Positions 37,301 to 46,787 of a stretch of 64,000 nucleotides of DNA are shown here, piece after piece; the first letter of the stretch is position 1, and each line of letters starts with the position of its first letter. The stretch is from Anaspis maculata. Lineage: Eukaryota > Arthropoda > Insecta > Coleoptera > Scraptiidae. The stretch lies in the NCBI GenBank assembly GCA_949128115.1, contig OX421962.1, forward strand, positions 60,119,787 to 60,183,786. The letters are read 5' to 3'. The notes below the pieces were generated by a model. The model worked only from the letters and a program-made list of their open reading frames with translations. It did not search any database and was not told the DNA's origin. Position numbers and translations under genes: made by a program.

Positions 37301-40300
37301 TCTGGCAGGTAATTTTCAGGTCGCGCCTATTAGAAAACCGCTGCCAATGTTTGCCGTTTCGGAAGAAAAGTAACTTTTTAAGAATTTTGTAACCCAGTTA
37401 GAAATCCGATCCAAACGAATTGAATTTACTTAGTAAACAGTTCAACTTATCCTGTCCTGATAAAGAAATTATTCATATCGATTGGGAACATTGGAAAAAT
37501 TGTTGTTGAATATGTCAGCGAAAATGACACACTTCTTAGTCAGCCATTCTTCTAGAATTACCAATATCAAAGTTTTCATTTCATAAATAGACTCACCGAA
37601 AGAGAATTGATCGGGATCGAGGCGAAACAATAAACTTCAATAAAACTGTGATTTCCATTACCTGCCGGAAATGTTTCTTCAAGTGTGAAGAATGAATGAT
37701 GTGGACATGAGAACGTATGATGCTAGGATTCACGTAGCCTTATGATGGGTATAGCTCATAGCGAAATTGAGCAACGGTTTGGTAGAAGCTCTTCTTGTCC
37801 TAAACTTTCAATGACACTCGCCCCCTCAGGGATCGATTTGGGGGCTCCAGTTCTGAAGTTCTATCTCAAGGCATGGAGAAAAAGTGTACCAAGCGGCATA
37901 TATCACTCACAAAGTGCAAGGTTGAAACCTTTTTTTTGGGTCGGGACTACTTTAATTCGCCATATTGAACTTCAAAATCGATCCTATTCTCATGAAACTT
38001 GGAACTTGATATCATTATATTATATCTGATTATTCGGAATGAAAAAGCGCTTGAACGAAAAATGCTTGAAAAAAATGCAGCTTAATAACGGGCATTTCTT
38101 CGATAATTTCTTTTAGGGCTGCTGCTGGATGTCATGCTACTAAACACTGTATCCAGACAGTATGGGTTCACAAACAACTCCCACCAGACCACAGCAGTGT
38201 ATGCCAGACCTGTCTAGACATGGTCAAACAAGCCCGTGATCAACTGGAAAGCAATGAAACACAGGTAAGACGCCTAAAGAATATTTTCTTAGTGTTTGTT
38301 GCGTCTGTTCTAGTCAAGCTACTTCTCTGAACACCTAGCAAGAGTGCTTAAGATTCTGACGAGATTGAAGTTCATAAAACCAATTTGAAAAGTAGCATTG
38401 TTCGAATATATTTGTAATTTTTCAGGAATTGATTAAAGAGGTCTTTGAAGGATCATGCAAGCTCTTGCACATCAAAGAGATCGTCCGTGAATGTTCCAAG
38501 ATCGCCGATGAATACATCCCAGATCTCATTGATACCCTGGCCTCTCAAATGAACCCGCAAGTGGTGTGTTCAGTGGCTGGATTGTGTAACAACGAAAAAT
38601 TCCAAAAGTTGGATAAAAGGGACGACGTCCCTGAGAACACGCAACTAATCGGCGACACGTGTGAAGGTTGTCACACTGTCGTTGGTATAATGGAGACCAA
38701 GTTGAACAAAATGTCGAGAGACGATGTTCTTCAGGCTTTGCTGCAGGTAATGAACACTTGCTTTATTGGCCTGCAACTCTTTTTGAACAATTATTTCTTC
38801 ATTGCACTGATTGTAGGTCTGTGGAAAAACCGGCAGCTTATCAGATGCTTGCAGTAACATCGTCGTGACGTACTTCACTGAAATTTACGACCATCTCAAG
38901 ACCAACTTCAACACCAATGACGTTTGTTTGTTGGCTGGTGAATGCAGCGCTCAGTTCCACACCCACGCGAACGTTGAGATCACGCCCATCTCCCATATCG
39001 GCTACGTCCCCGTCGAGTAAGTATCTGAAAAGTCTTGGGGGGCTTGAATTCCAGTGATCAAATCACATTTGTGTTCTACAGATTCAATTTGAAAGTGAAT
39101 TTAAATAGTTGATATTTTTGCAGAAACCAAAAAGACGACTTACCTTGCGAGCTTTGCGAACAACTTGTCGGTCACTTGAGGGACCTGCTGGTGGCCAACA
39201 CTACCGAAAACGAGTTCAAGAGGGTTCTCGAAGGTCTCTGCAAACAAACCAAGTCGTTCAAGGCCGAATGCTTGAGTCTGGTCGATGAGTACTATGCGGT
39301 GGCTTACAATTTCCTGGTCTCGGAACTCAACCCTAACGCCGTGTGCGTCATGGGTGGTATTTGTCCTGGAAAGCATAATTTAGAAGTACGGATATTCTAT
39401 ACGTTGAACTCTTTACCATTTTATTTTTACAAATTTTAGCAAGCTCCGATCATTCCACTCCTGCCTGTTCACACGGTCGAAACATTACAGATCACACCTG
39501 CACCACCTGTTAAAAACCAAGGCAAAATTCAAATCAATATGGCCAAAGATGATTCCTTTGTGAAAGTGATGGTATCACCTGAGGAAGCTCAGCTCCCCAT
39601 TGAGAGACTCGTGCCGCCCCACACCGTTATCTACAGCTCGCAGAAGTGCGTTTTTTGTGAATATTTCTTGCATTACTTGCAACAGGCCATCACCAATCCG
39701 AAATCCGAGGTAGGTACTGGCATGTTAATACCACAGTGAAGGTGAGAAACCACTTCGGAAATTAAGGAACAACTGTTCAATACTCGATCCAACAAAAGGG
39801 GCAGTCCAAATAATATGTTTTGTACAAATTATTTATTTCTGTGAGAGGAGTGGATTCGAGTCAATTTGACTGGAAGCAACACAATAAAAAAATAAAATTA
39901 GGCATATAGTCTGAGTTTTCCAAAAAGAAATTATCCAGTCGGGCGCTATGAATTTTCAAACTTTTTTCCTGGCCGATACCGCCCGGGACGATTTTTTCTT
40001 GGTTTTTGGCTATGTATGACTTATTTGAGGCGGTATTCCCAGCCTGGGGATCGACTTTTTTCGAACAATTCCGACTAATATCGAAAGTAGATCGGCACTT
40101 GGCAGTCGCGATTTTTTACCATTGATGAATAAATGAATATTCTTTATTAATCTTGAGACCAGTTCACAACTTGAGAGAAAAATTCCAGTCAGTGAATGAA
40201 TCCCAGTCTCAGTACTTCTGAATATAATAGAAATTTTGAGCTAAAAGCATTGATTGAACATGTCTTTTGAAAGAAAAATGGCTTACAAATTTTCTATCAA

Positions 40301-43300
40301 CATTTTTGTCTGAAAGCATTATTAACATTAGTACATTTTAGTGAGGCAAAATTGTTTCTCTTTTCTGTGAATATACAAAAGTTCTGTTTCTATGATGTTT
40401 TTCACTAAGTATGAGGATTGCAGTTTTTTTCAATCTTGCAATCAGGTTTCAACTTCTCGAACCAAAATTTCCATAGGTTCCTGGATACTAGTCGGGAAAG
40501 CGTAATGAACCCTTTTTTTTCAACCAGGTCAAAATTTCACCTTCACTGGTCCTAATAGTTTTTTTTTTTTGTAAGAAAATGACATTATTTGTTTTAATTG
40601 CAGGAAGAAATCAAGGACGTCATTGACAAGGCTTGCAGCAAACTGCCAAGCAGCATCAACCAAACGTGCATGGAATTCGTGGACATGTACGAACCTGCTT
40701 TGATTGCAATTTTAGCTGAAGAAATCGACCCCTCCCAAGTCTGCCCCTTGATCAAGGCTTGTCCATCCTCCGACGTCAGGGACGTTGAAATTTTCATGAC
40801 TCAAGGCAGCGATGGTGGAAAGTGTCCGCTGTGTCTGTTCGCCGTTGACCGACTGGAACAGATGGTCAAGAATGAAAAAACTGAGGTAAGACCGGAGCGG
40901 CATCGATATCATCTAAAGTGGTTGCTTGGAACCTGATTCTCCATTTGACTTGTACCTACCCTTCCGTCCGTAATAAAGTTCAATCTGTTAATGTTAATTT
41001 TCAACTTGGACTGCGTTATTTTATTTGTCTTGAGCGCTGAATGAAATTTTGCAGGAGAACATCAAAGCAGCTCTCAATAGTCTGTGCTCGCATTTATCAG
41101 ACACCTTGGCGGAAGAATGTAACGATTTTGTCAACACCTACACCAACGAACTTGTGGAAATGTTGATTGCTGATTTGACTCCACAAGAAGTTTGCGTATA
41201 CTTGAAACTTTGCACTGATAACAGACCGCCAAAAAGCCATATGGAACCAGCTATGTTTGAAGGAGATATTGGTATGTAAAGGACACTGATACGTTGAATG
41301 GCTTTATGGAAGCAAGACGGAAGTTTGCTGTATTCCAAGTTTGAATCTGTAAAACTAGGATGCTGAATTGAATTTTGTCAAGTTAAATTTTAAATTTGTA
41401 CTCCTGTTAGCTGAATATATCTATCAATGATGTAAGAGTGTTAGCCCAGGTATTTTAGGTGGTATTTTAGTTGAAGCGTGAATAAATTGATGAAGATGAC
41501 TGACTAAAAGTATGCTAAACCGACCCTAAATTGTTCTCGGCCAAAGTTTTTTTTTGTGGAACTGATACTTTTTTCTCTAATTATCAGTCATCACTAATAC
41601 GTAAGTACCTACGAAAAATTATGTAGTATTCACAAGGCCGTTTAAGGTCAGTTTTGCATACTTTTAGCCTATCATCAGTTTATTCACGCTATAAATCTAA
41701 AACACCTGGGCTATAACTTGAGTTGAAAATTCATTCGAGCGTCCAGGAACCGAAGGTTGATTTACTAGTGATTCGTCGATTTCAGAAACTAACATGATCC
41801 CTGATGATACCGTCGAAGGTATCCCAGTACAAAAATCGGAAGATCTAACTTCAGGTCCGAACTGTGTGTTATGCGAATTCATCATGAAGCAAATTCAGGA
41901 TGAATTGAAAGATAACAGCACAGAGGTAATTTCCTAATTCTCCAAGATTTATAGTCTACCATTTATCAATCTTTGCAATTTTAGGAAGCGATCAAGAAAA
42001 CTGTTCACAACATTTGCAATGTCATGCCAAAGTCGATCAAAACTGAGTGCAACGGTTTTGTGAATCAGTATGCCGACACGGTCATCCAACTTTTGATCGC
42101 TGCAACTGTCCCCAGCGAAATTTGCCGCATGATGCACATGTGCCCCAATGCCCACATTGAACAAATGAAAGTCGAAGTGTTGGACTGTGCCGTTTGTGAG
42201 GCCGTCGTTTATGGCATGGAAAAGATCTTGGACAACCCCAGGGTTGATCACAGTGTCGAACACGTTTTGGAAAAAGCTTGCAGGGCTTTGCCGAAGAAAG
42301 ATCAAGTCAAAGTAAGCATGAGAATTTCTTGTACAGAGCACCTGTGTCCCTTTTTTGTCGTTACAAAGAGACAAAAATGGTAAAAGTGCGATTTGATACC
42401 TCCTAAAGTCGTAATTCATCATTCAGAAAATAAATATAACTTCAAAAATATTTTCTTTTCGTAGTAATAGTCCACTTACTGGGTGGGTCCTGTGTCAATT
42501 TTTTGTCCAGATAGTCACTCAAGTAGATTATGTTCCTTAGCAATACTGACCAGGTTGCCAGGCGAGCGGAGTGGGCATAACGCCAAAATAGGGGGGTACT
42601 CTGTCGTTTTTTAATTTAAAGTTTGTGACACATAGAATCGAAAGAGCATTATGAAATCAATATTCTTACATACATTTTTTTCAGGAAATACGTAATAATA
42701 AAAATACAGTCCTTCAAAGTTGATTTTGAGATTTTTTTACAGTAACTTTCGCTTTTTTCAACCAATTTTGCTCAAATTTGGAACATGCATTTTAAAAGTC
42801 ATTGTCTACAATACGGAATTTCTAAGATATCTGCACTGCTGGTCCATTGTGGCCAAAATTGAACAAAATTCCGTATTGTAGACAATAACTTGAGAAATGC
42901 CTCTTCCAGATTTTAGCAAATGATGGCAAATTGGTTGAAAAATGCCGAAGTTATGGTAAAAACCAGTTTTCCAATAGATCACTTTGAAGCCCTGTACTTT
43001 CGTTATCACGTATTTCCCTATCAAAAATTTTTATGCAAGAATATTAATTTCTTAATAGTGTACTTGAAATAGTAAAAAAAAATATCTCTTGCTTGAAGAA
43101 AGTACTGGTAGTTCTCAAAACGGTTTTCTGCTATATGGTTAGCTCATCCCCATCTGTTCAACATGTTGAACGCATACATCCCTGTGACGCGTAATACTTA
43201 GTATACAGGGTGAAAATTGAAAAATAAATCTTTGAAATTTTTTATTTCAATGAAACAATACTTGAGAAAAACAATTTCTCATTATTTAGCATTCTTATAG

Positions 43301-45197
43301 TCTCGTATCGAACATTTGAAAAATGTACCCCTCCATAGCCACTGGTATCCTACGTACAGGGTGAAATCAATTTTTTTTTACAATGTTTTTTATCTTCATC
43401 GAATCAATCCAGACAGAAGCCAATTCCAGCTCTGTTACAAGTCTATAATCGCTTGTTCAAGATATACAAATGCCACATTCCTGAAACTCCCTAAACACAA
43501 CCTACAGGGTGAAACATACTTTATTTGTTTTGTTCTTTTTCTGGATAGAATTATGTCGGATAATAATCTTATCTGGTTCACTGGAAAGCTCAGAGTTTTC
43601 CGCAAGCCACATAAAAAATTTGCATTTCTAATATCACTTTGACTTGATATACAGGATGAATTATATGTTGCTTCCACTTTTGTTGTGAGAGGAGTTGCTA
43701 AGGAAATTGTCCTTAGCAGCTCCTCGCACAACCAAAATCGCAAACATGCTTGATGCTACAGTAGCCAGTAGTTGCAGTGATGGCAGAAATTTGTATTTTT
43801 GATATGTTTTGCCAAATACTCTAGGCTGTACTTTGAAGTGGGTAAGATTATCATCCGAATTAATGTGACACAGGAAAAGAAGGGTGTTTCACCCTGTGTG
43901 TCATGTTTTAGCAGTTTAAGGAATGTGACATTTTTATATTTTGAATAAGAGATTATAGACTTGTAACAGAGTCGGAAATGATCTTTGTCCGTATTGATTC
44001 GATCAAGATAAAATTTATTGAAAAAAAAATTGATTTCGCCCTGTACGTAGAATACCAGCAGCTATAGAGGGGTGAATTTCTCACACGTTCAGTAGGAGAC
44101 CATAAGGTTGCTGAATAATGGAAGGCTGTTTTTTTTCGAGAATTATTTCACCGGAATAAAAAAGTTTAAGATTCATTTTTCAATTTTCACTCTGTATACC
44201 GATTATTACGCGTTACAGGGATGTATGTTTTTAACATGCTGATCAGGTGGGGATGAGCTAGCCATAGAGCAAAAAATCGTTTGAGAACTACTTTCTTCAA
44301 GCAAAAATTCTAATTCAAATATACTATAATGCCCTATCGACTCTTGAATTTGAACCTGAGATTCAAAAATCATCTGGGTTACTCTCGCTCCCGTATTCTC
44401 ACGTTAAGCCCACTCTGCCGGCCTGGCACCCAGATCAGCAATAAGGACCATCTCACGGACCTGAGATTTTTTTTTAACCCGAGATTCAAAAACCATCTGG
44501 GTTACCCCCGCTCCCGTATTCTCACGTTAAGTCCACTCTGCCGGCCTGGCACCCAGATCAGTATCAATAAGGACCATCTCACGGACATAATCAACTTGGG
44601 TGGTTTTATGAACAAAAAATTGACACAAAACTCTCCAGAGAGTGATTATAACAAACATTTTGTTACAGTGTCAAGAAGTCATTGAGAAATACGGTAAGAC
44701 CATCTACGACCTCGTCATCCATCTGGCCGATAAAGGACTAGTTTGCCGTGAAATTGGCATGTGCTCTTCTGAAGCGGCCCGACCCAAAAGAGAACTATTA
44801 GGGGCTAATCCGTGTACCAGAGGCCCAGGACATTGGTGCGCAAGTGAAAAGAATGCTCAAGATTGTGGATCTGGGGTAAAATTTATTTGTCTAATCTCCA
44901 AAACGCTTATTAATCAATTGTTTTATAGGCCGTAAAACACTGTGAAGAGAAAGTTTGGAGCGTAAGTGGTAAGCCAGAAGCTGCCCGACCCAAAAGAGAA
45001 CAACAACTAGTAGGAGCTAATCCATGCACCAGAGGCCCGGGACATTGGTGCGCAAGTCAAAAGAATGCGAAAGATTGCGGATCTGGGGTAAAATTGATTT
45101 GTATTATTTACCAAACGTTTATTAACTGATTATTTTGTAGGCTGTAAAACACTGTGAAGATAAAGTTTGGAACGTAAGCGGTAAGCCAGCCCAGTAA
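28348..45197 (+). CDS. Prosaposin (saposin precursor), 14 coding exons, 911 aa
   Basis: Precursor of saposins, small lysosomal lipid-binding proteins that present sphingolipids to hydrolases. Coding exons: 28348-28387, 34611-34716, 38117-38264, 38426-38746, 38817-39016, 39124-39385, 39440-39709, 40604-40885, 41055-41271, 41786-41925, 41985-42311, 44669-44875, 44929-45087, 45141-45197. All junctions are GT-AG and all phases join, giving 2736 nt. Seen in the protein: signal peptide about residues 1-18; saposin A-type domain about 37-65 (CTWGPSYWC); seven saposin B-type domains, each with six cysteines, at 78-152, 177-248, 280-352, 429-502, 523-596, 642-715 and 730-803; two C-terminal A-type domains at 820-850 and 873-903. 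N-glycosylation sequons include N95, N297, N468 and N659. KR pairs lie in the first B-B linker and before each C-terminal A domain. The length is typical of insect prosaposins (family knowledge). Exons were hand-joined, so small boundary errors or alternative isoforms are possible. Confidence 0.95.
28388..29974 (+). other. Intron 1 of prosaposin, first part
   Basis: Intronic sequence after donor GTAAGT. No coding signal or clear element. Intron 1 as a whole is 28388-34610. Confidence 0.8.
30490..30570 (+). pseudogene. Possible THAP zinc-finger remnant
   Basis: The frame reads VPGCKNRTKRTLQFHF, preceded by TGT-TGA. If the TGA is a broken codon, this fits the THAP pattern C-x-V-P-G-C-x-N-R...FHxFP. 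THAP domains occur in P-element-type transposases and in host factors. The rest of the domain (W, C-x2-H) is not found in frame. Short match, so low certainty. Confidence 0.35.
30931..31398. mobile_element. Foldback element nested in the intron-1 foldback, 468 bp
   Basis: CACAAGAATTCG at the left pairs with CGAATTCTTATGACTCG at the right. Longer paired blocks include GATGTGTCGCCGATGTCTG and AGTCCAGCAAAACACAATAA with their inverted mates. Arms about 200 bp, non-coding. Confidence 0.85.
32938..33075. mobile_element. MITE in intron 1, about 138 bp
   Basis: ATTCACCTTTCCC pairs with GGGAAAGGTGGAT, and TTGCGCGCACACCTGTGAGC with GCTCACAGGTATGCGCGCAG. A short loop with repeats of CGCTAGT separates the arms. 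Confidence 0.8.
33076..34610 (+). other. Intron 1 of prosaposin, last part
   Basis: Intronic. Holds a run of about ten C near 34432 and the acceptor TTTTTCCACAG. No gene or clear element identified. Confidence 0.7.
34611..34716 (+). CDS. Prosaposin exon 2: end of signal peptide, first half of N-terminal SapA
   Basis: The acceptor is TTTTTCCACAG and the donor is GTAAGA. It encodes VIASGVFVPPRQPRKQ and then CTWGPSYWCKNL, the first half of a saposin A-type domain with the conserved C-x-WGP-x-x-WC core. Joining exon 1 (phase 1) and exon 3 (phase 2) keeps the frame. Confidence 0.93.
34945..35480. repeat. Partial copy of the 23.4-kb foldback family, in intron 2
   Basis: It shares AGCTTGAACTTGATCG-like, TTCACGAGT and TGTACCTTTGAGGGCCTATA with the 23355-24082 element, in the same order. 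The opposite arm is not complete, so it is probably truncated. Confidence 0.45.
35481..36566 (+). other. Intron 2 of prosaposin, middle part
   Basis: Intronic, no recognisable gene. Open frames near 36248-36651 overlap in several frames and carry no domain. Confidence 0.5.
36567..36890. mobile_element. Foldback element in intron 2, about 320 bp
   Basis: CGTTCCTTGCCAGGCAAAGC pairs with GCTTTGCCTGGAAGGAACG, and AACGTAAGCG with CGCTTACGTT. The outer parts (AATTTTTTCCC, ACAAGAAAATTG) pair loosely. Non-coding. Confidence 0.7.
38117..38264 (+). CDS. Prosaposin exon 3: rest of SapA, first CxxC of saposin B domain 1
   Basis: The acceptor is TTTTAG and the donor is GTAAGA. It completes the SapA domain (GCHATKHC) and starts saposin B domain 1 with CQTC. 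The sequon NET (residue 95) lies after the first cysteine pair, the usual glycosylated position in saposins. Confidence 0.95.
38426..38746 (+). CDS. Prosaposin exon 4: saposin B domain 1 core, start of domain 2
   Basis: Phase 0 at both ends, 107 codons. It carries cysteines 109, 121, 146 and 152 of B domain 1, a linker with the dibasic LDKRDD, and the CEGC opening of B domain 2. The donor GTAATG follows LLQ; open frame beyond it is intronic. Confidence 0.95.
38817..39016 (+). CDS. Prosaposin exon 5: rest of saposin B domain 2
   Basis: It begins VCGKTGSLSDAC and ends in the linker YVPVE, with a split glutamate codon (phase 2). It supplies the last four cysteines of B domain 2. Unlike the other B domains, no N-glycosylation sequon follows the first cysteine pair. 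Intron 4 before it is only 70 bases. Confidence 0.94.
39124..39385 (+). CDS. Prosaposin exon 6: complete saposin B domain 3
   Basis: It encodes CELC through VCVMGGIC, so all six cysteines of B domain 3 sit in one exon. The sequon NTT is at residue 297. The donor is GTACGG, weaker than the others, and intron 6 is 54 bases. Reading through this donor reaches a stop within the intron. Confidence 0.92.
39440..39709 (+). CDS. Prosaposin exon 7: long linker, start of saposin B domain 4
   Basis: Ninety codons. The first two thirds form a proline- and valine-rich linker without cysteines, about 70 residues and the longest between B domains. It then opens B domain 4 with CVFC. The donor is GTAGGT and phase is 0 at both ends. 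Confidence 0.92.
40604..40885 (+). CDS. Prosaposin exon 8: rest of domain 4, start of domain 5
   Basis: The acceptor is TTTTAATTGCAG. It encodes EEIKDVIDKACSKLP with sequon NQT and QVCPLIKAC, closing B domain 4, then CPLC, opening B domain 5. Phase 0 at both ends, 94 codons. Confidence 0.95.
41055..41271 (+). CDS. Prosaposin exon 9: rest of saposin B domain 5
   Basis: It encodes ENIKAALNSLC through EVCVYLKLC plus an acidic linker. It ends one base into a glutamate codon (phase 1) before donor GTATGT, and joins exon 10 in frame. Confidence 0.94.
41451..41713. mobile_element. Foldback MITE in intron 9, about 263 bp
   Basis: TTAGCCCAGGTATTTTAG pairs with CTAAAACACCTGGGCTA, and GCGTGAATAAA with TTTATTCACGC. 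ACTAAAAGTATGCTAAAC pairs with GTTTTGCATACTTTTAG. It ends 72 bases before the exon 10 acceptor. Confidence 0.8.
41786..41925 (+). CDS. Prosaposin exon 10: linker and start of saposin B domain 6
   Basis: The acceptor is CGATTTCAG. It encodes a 26-residue linker and then CVLCEFIMKQIQDELKDNST, the first helix of B domain 6 with a sequon at residue 659. The donor GTAATT follows a GAG codon, as at several other B-domain exon ends in this gene. Confidence 0.93.
41985..42311 (+). CDS. Prosaposin exon 11: domain 6 and first half of domain 7
   Basis: The longest exon, 109 codons. It completes B domain 6 (EICRMMHMC) and encodes most of the first half of B domain 7 (CAVCEAVVYGMEK). The donor GTAAGC leads into the 2.36-kb intron 11, which is filled with foldback repeats. 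Confidence 0.95.
42653..43051. mobile_element. Foldback element in intron 11, about 400 bp
   Basis: GAAATCAATATTCTTACATA pairs with AAGAATATTAATTTC. Inner pairs: AAATACGTAATAA with CACGTATTT, and TTGTCTACAATACGGAATTT with ATTCCGTATTGTAGACAA. It abuts the next foldback. Confidence 0.75.
43054..44328. mobile_element. Foldback element in intron 11, 1.27 kb
   Basis: Nearly the whole segment is one inverted repeat about a centre near 43691 (TTGCTAAGGAAATTGTCCTTAGCAG-type hairpin core). Paired blocks include CTTGCTTGAAGAAAGT with ACTTTCTTCAAGCAA, and TACAGGGTGAAA-type motifs repeated along both arms (43204, 43357, 43504 and mates). Non-coding. Confidence 0.85.
44354..44586. repeat. Two tandem copies of a unit of about 107 bp in intron 11
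   Basis: Copies at 44354-44460 and 44478-44586 share CATCTGGGTTAC, CGCTCCCGTATTCTCACGTT, CACTCTGCCGGCCTGGCACC and AAGGACCATCTCACGGAC with few differences. The translated frame over it is fortuitous. Confidence 0.9.
44669..44875 (+). CDS. Prosaposin exon 12: end of domain 7, first half of C-terminal SapA 1
   Basis: It starts CQEVIEKYGK, ends B domain 7 at REIGMC, then has RPKRE and CTRGPGHWC. This is the SapA core with Arg replacing the usual Trp after the first cysteine. It ends in GSG before donor GTAAAA. Its 3' part is copied in exon 13. Confidence 0.93.
44929..45087 (+). CDS. Prosaposin exon 13: end of SapA 1, first half of SapA 2 (duplicated exon)
   Basis: It encodes AVKHCEEKVW (end of the first C-terminal SapA), then EAARPKRE, CTRGPGHWC and KDCGSG (start of the second). 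Exon 12 end plus intron 12 matches exon 13 end plus intron 13 closely; both introns are exactly 53 bases and similar in sequence. Confidence 0.93.
45141..45197 (+). CDS. Prosaposin exon 14: end of SapA 2 and stop codon
   Basis: It encodes AVKHCEDKVWNVSGKPAQ and TAA. It is nearly identical to the start of exon 13 but leaves that alignment after GKP, where exon 13 continues into the repeated KR linker. Confidence 0.93.
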   Translation, partial: AVKHCEDKVWNVSGKPAQ

Positions 45198-45510
45198 TTT
45201 TATCAGTTTGCAGTTTGTAAAAATTATGTTATGATAGGTATATTCTACCACCTAGAACGAAATTGTTGAAATAATTAGGTAATACTCCATACCCAACCAA
45301 AGTTATGTTTATTTTGTTTGTAACATTGGCTTCTTACTTTGTACCTTGTGTGTTTTTTTACAAGATCTTTAAATTGAGGGCTCGTAGTCACAGTTTAACA
45401 TTGAATTTTTTACAGTAGTAGTTGATTTCATTAAGAATGCCATAATAATGTGAGTGTAAACTGTGATAAGAATTGACAAAGTTTTTTTCTAATAAGATGC
45501 TATAAACGTA

Positions 45511-45516
45511 AATAAA
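45511..45516 (+). terminator. Polyadenylation signal of the prosaposin gene
   Basis: A canonical AATAAA sits 314 bases after the stop codon, with T-rich and GT-containing sequence just downstream (GTGGTATTC, GTGCTGTG). No other good AATAAA lies between the stop and this site. Confidence 0.6.
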
Positions 45517-46585
45517 GTGGTATTCTTTATAAAGTGCTGTGTCATTTAAGAATTCTGAGGTATCAGTCGGATCAAAAATGCCTTGGGTATTTTTATGGGA
45601 TTTGGAAAGGCAATACGCCATGAGATCCGCCATCGTGAAGGTAGAATGCACTAAGTGTCGAGCAAAAGTCGGTAAGACTCGAATGGTGAAAAAACTAACT
45701 GTGATGTTTAACCATTTCGAAATGATGTAAGATTTTTAAATATATCCGTTAGATTCTGGGGGATAAGACGCAAACCTGGAGACTCTGACTTGAAGCTGTC
45801 GAACTTTTTGAGAGCTTTTCCAACTAGATGAAACCTGGTGATTTACGTATTTGAAAATTGTCTATTTTGTCGTGTTCAGTTTCGCACACGAAGTGTTGAA
45901 CTGCTTGGAAAATAGTTTCCCGAAACTATCCAACAACTTCGGCTCAAAAATGGAGGGAATAATGAAAGCCTTGTATGCAGCACACGCATTGCTATGAAGT
46001 GTATAGTGTAGGTACCTACACGGGCATGCCTAAGCCTAAACCATTTCAAGGATGGAGCTCATTCAATTATTGGTGGAATAAGGGGTTGCTAAATCAATCT
46101 AAGCGGGCTTATTCCTTTTTTTCTGTGCGGTTGTGTATGTCTAGATGAATAAATTTTTACTGACAATCAACTAACTGCAATCTTTGCCCTTCGCAGTAAT
46201 AACTCGTTTCCCGCCTCGGTATGTAATATACTATTACCTACTTTGCGTTACTAATGGATTCATTATTACATCGAAAGCGGTGCTTTAATGGAGAATATTA
46301 TTGAACTGCTTTTCAACCAATAGCAACAATTTATGGTCGCCTAGAAGGTAGGCGAACGTCAGTGCGGAGGTGTCACCTATCAAATATTTCTATTTTTAGC
46401 AGCCAGAATTCACAATTTCTGGGCAATTACGTAATACAACCCATTGTCACACGACTGGTTTTGGGGCACGACGAGCCTGGGATCGACGAGCTTGCGAGGA
46501 GTGTTCCAAAGGAAGGAGTGTGACAATACGTCTTATTAAACAAGTGTAATATACTATTTTATCTACTTCACTCTGATAATTGACT
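45517..46585. other. Downstream of prosaposin, no recognised gene
   Basis: A 63-codon frame at 45539-45730 includes a CTKC pair but matches no known domain. Nothing else supported. Confidence 0.45.
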
Positions 46586-46587
46586 CT

Positions 46588-46730
46588 ATGGTAGTATTAA
46601 TAAAAAAAAAAGCATGAGCATTTGTTTGGATTTCAAAGGCGTTGCTAGGGAAAGTCTGCTTAGCAACTCCTCAAAAACCTAAGCAAATGCTTATGCTGAT
46701 TTTTTATTATTACTACCCACATAGCTACCC
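46588..46730. mobile_element. Foldback MITE, about 143 bp
   Basis: CTATGGTAGTATTAATAAAA pairs with TTTTATTATTACTACCCACATAG, and GCATGAGCATTTG with CAAATGCTTATGC. The centre GTTGCTAGGGAAAGTCTGCT resembles that of the intron 11 foldback. Confidence 0.8.
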
Positions 46731-46787
46731 AATATTATAATAATAATATGTCTTATGAAACTCGATACCTACTTAATAATATAGGTA

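Noticed and set aside
44329..44685. 118-codon frame running into exon 12
   Set aside because: It is the translation of the two tandem repeats in intron 11. The acceptor at 44668 and the saposin frame start the true exon.
45539..45730. Sixty-three-codon frame with CTKC downstream of the prosaposin gene
   Set aside because: No recognisable domain. It could be part of an unseen gene, but the sequence does not support it.
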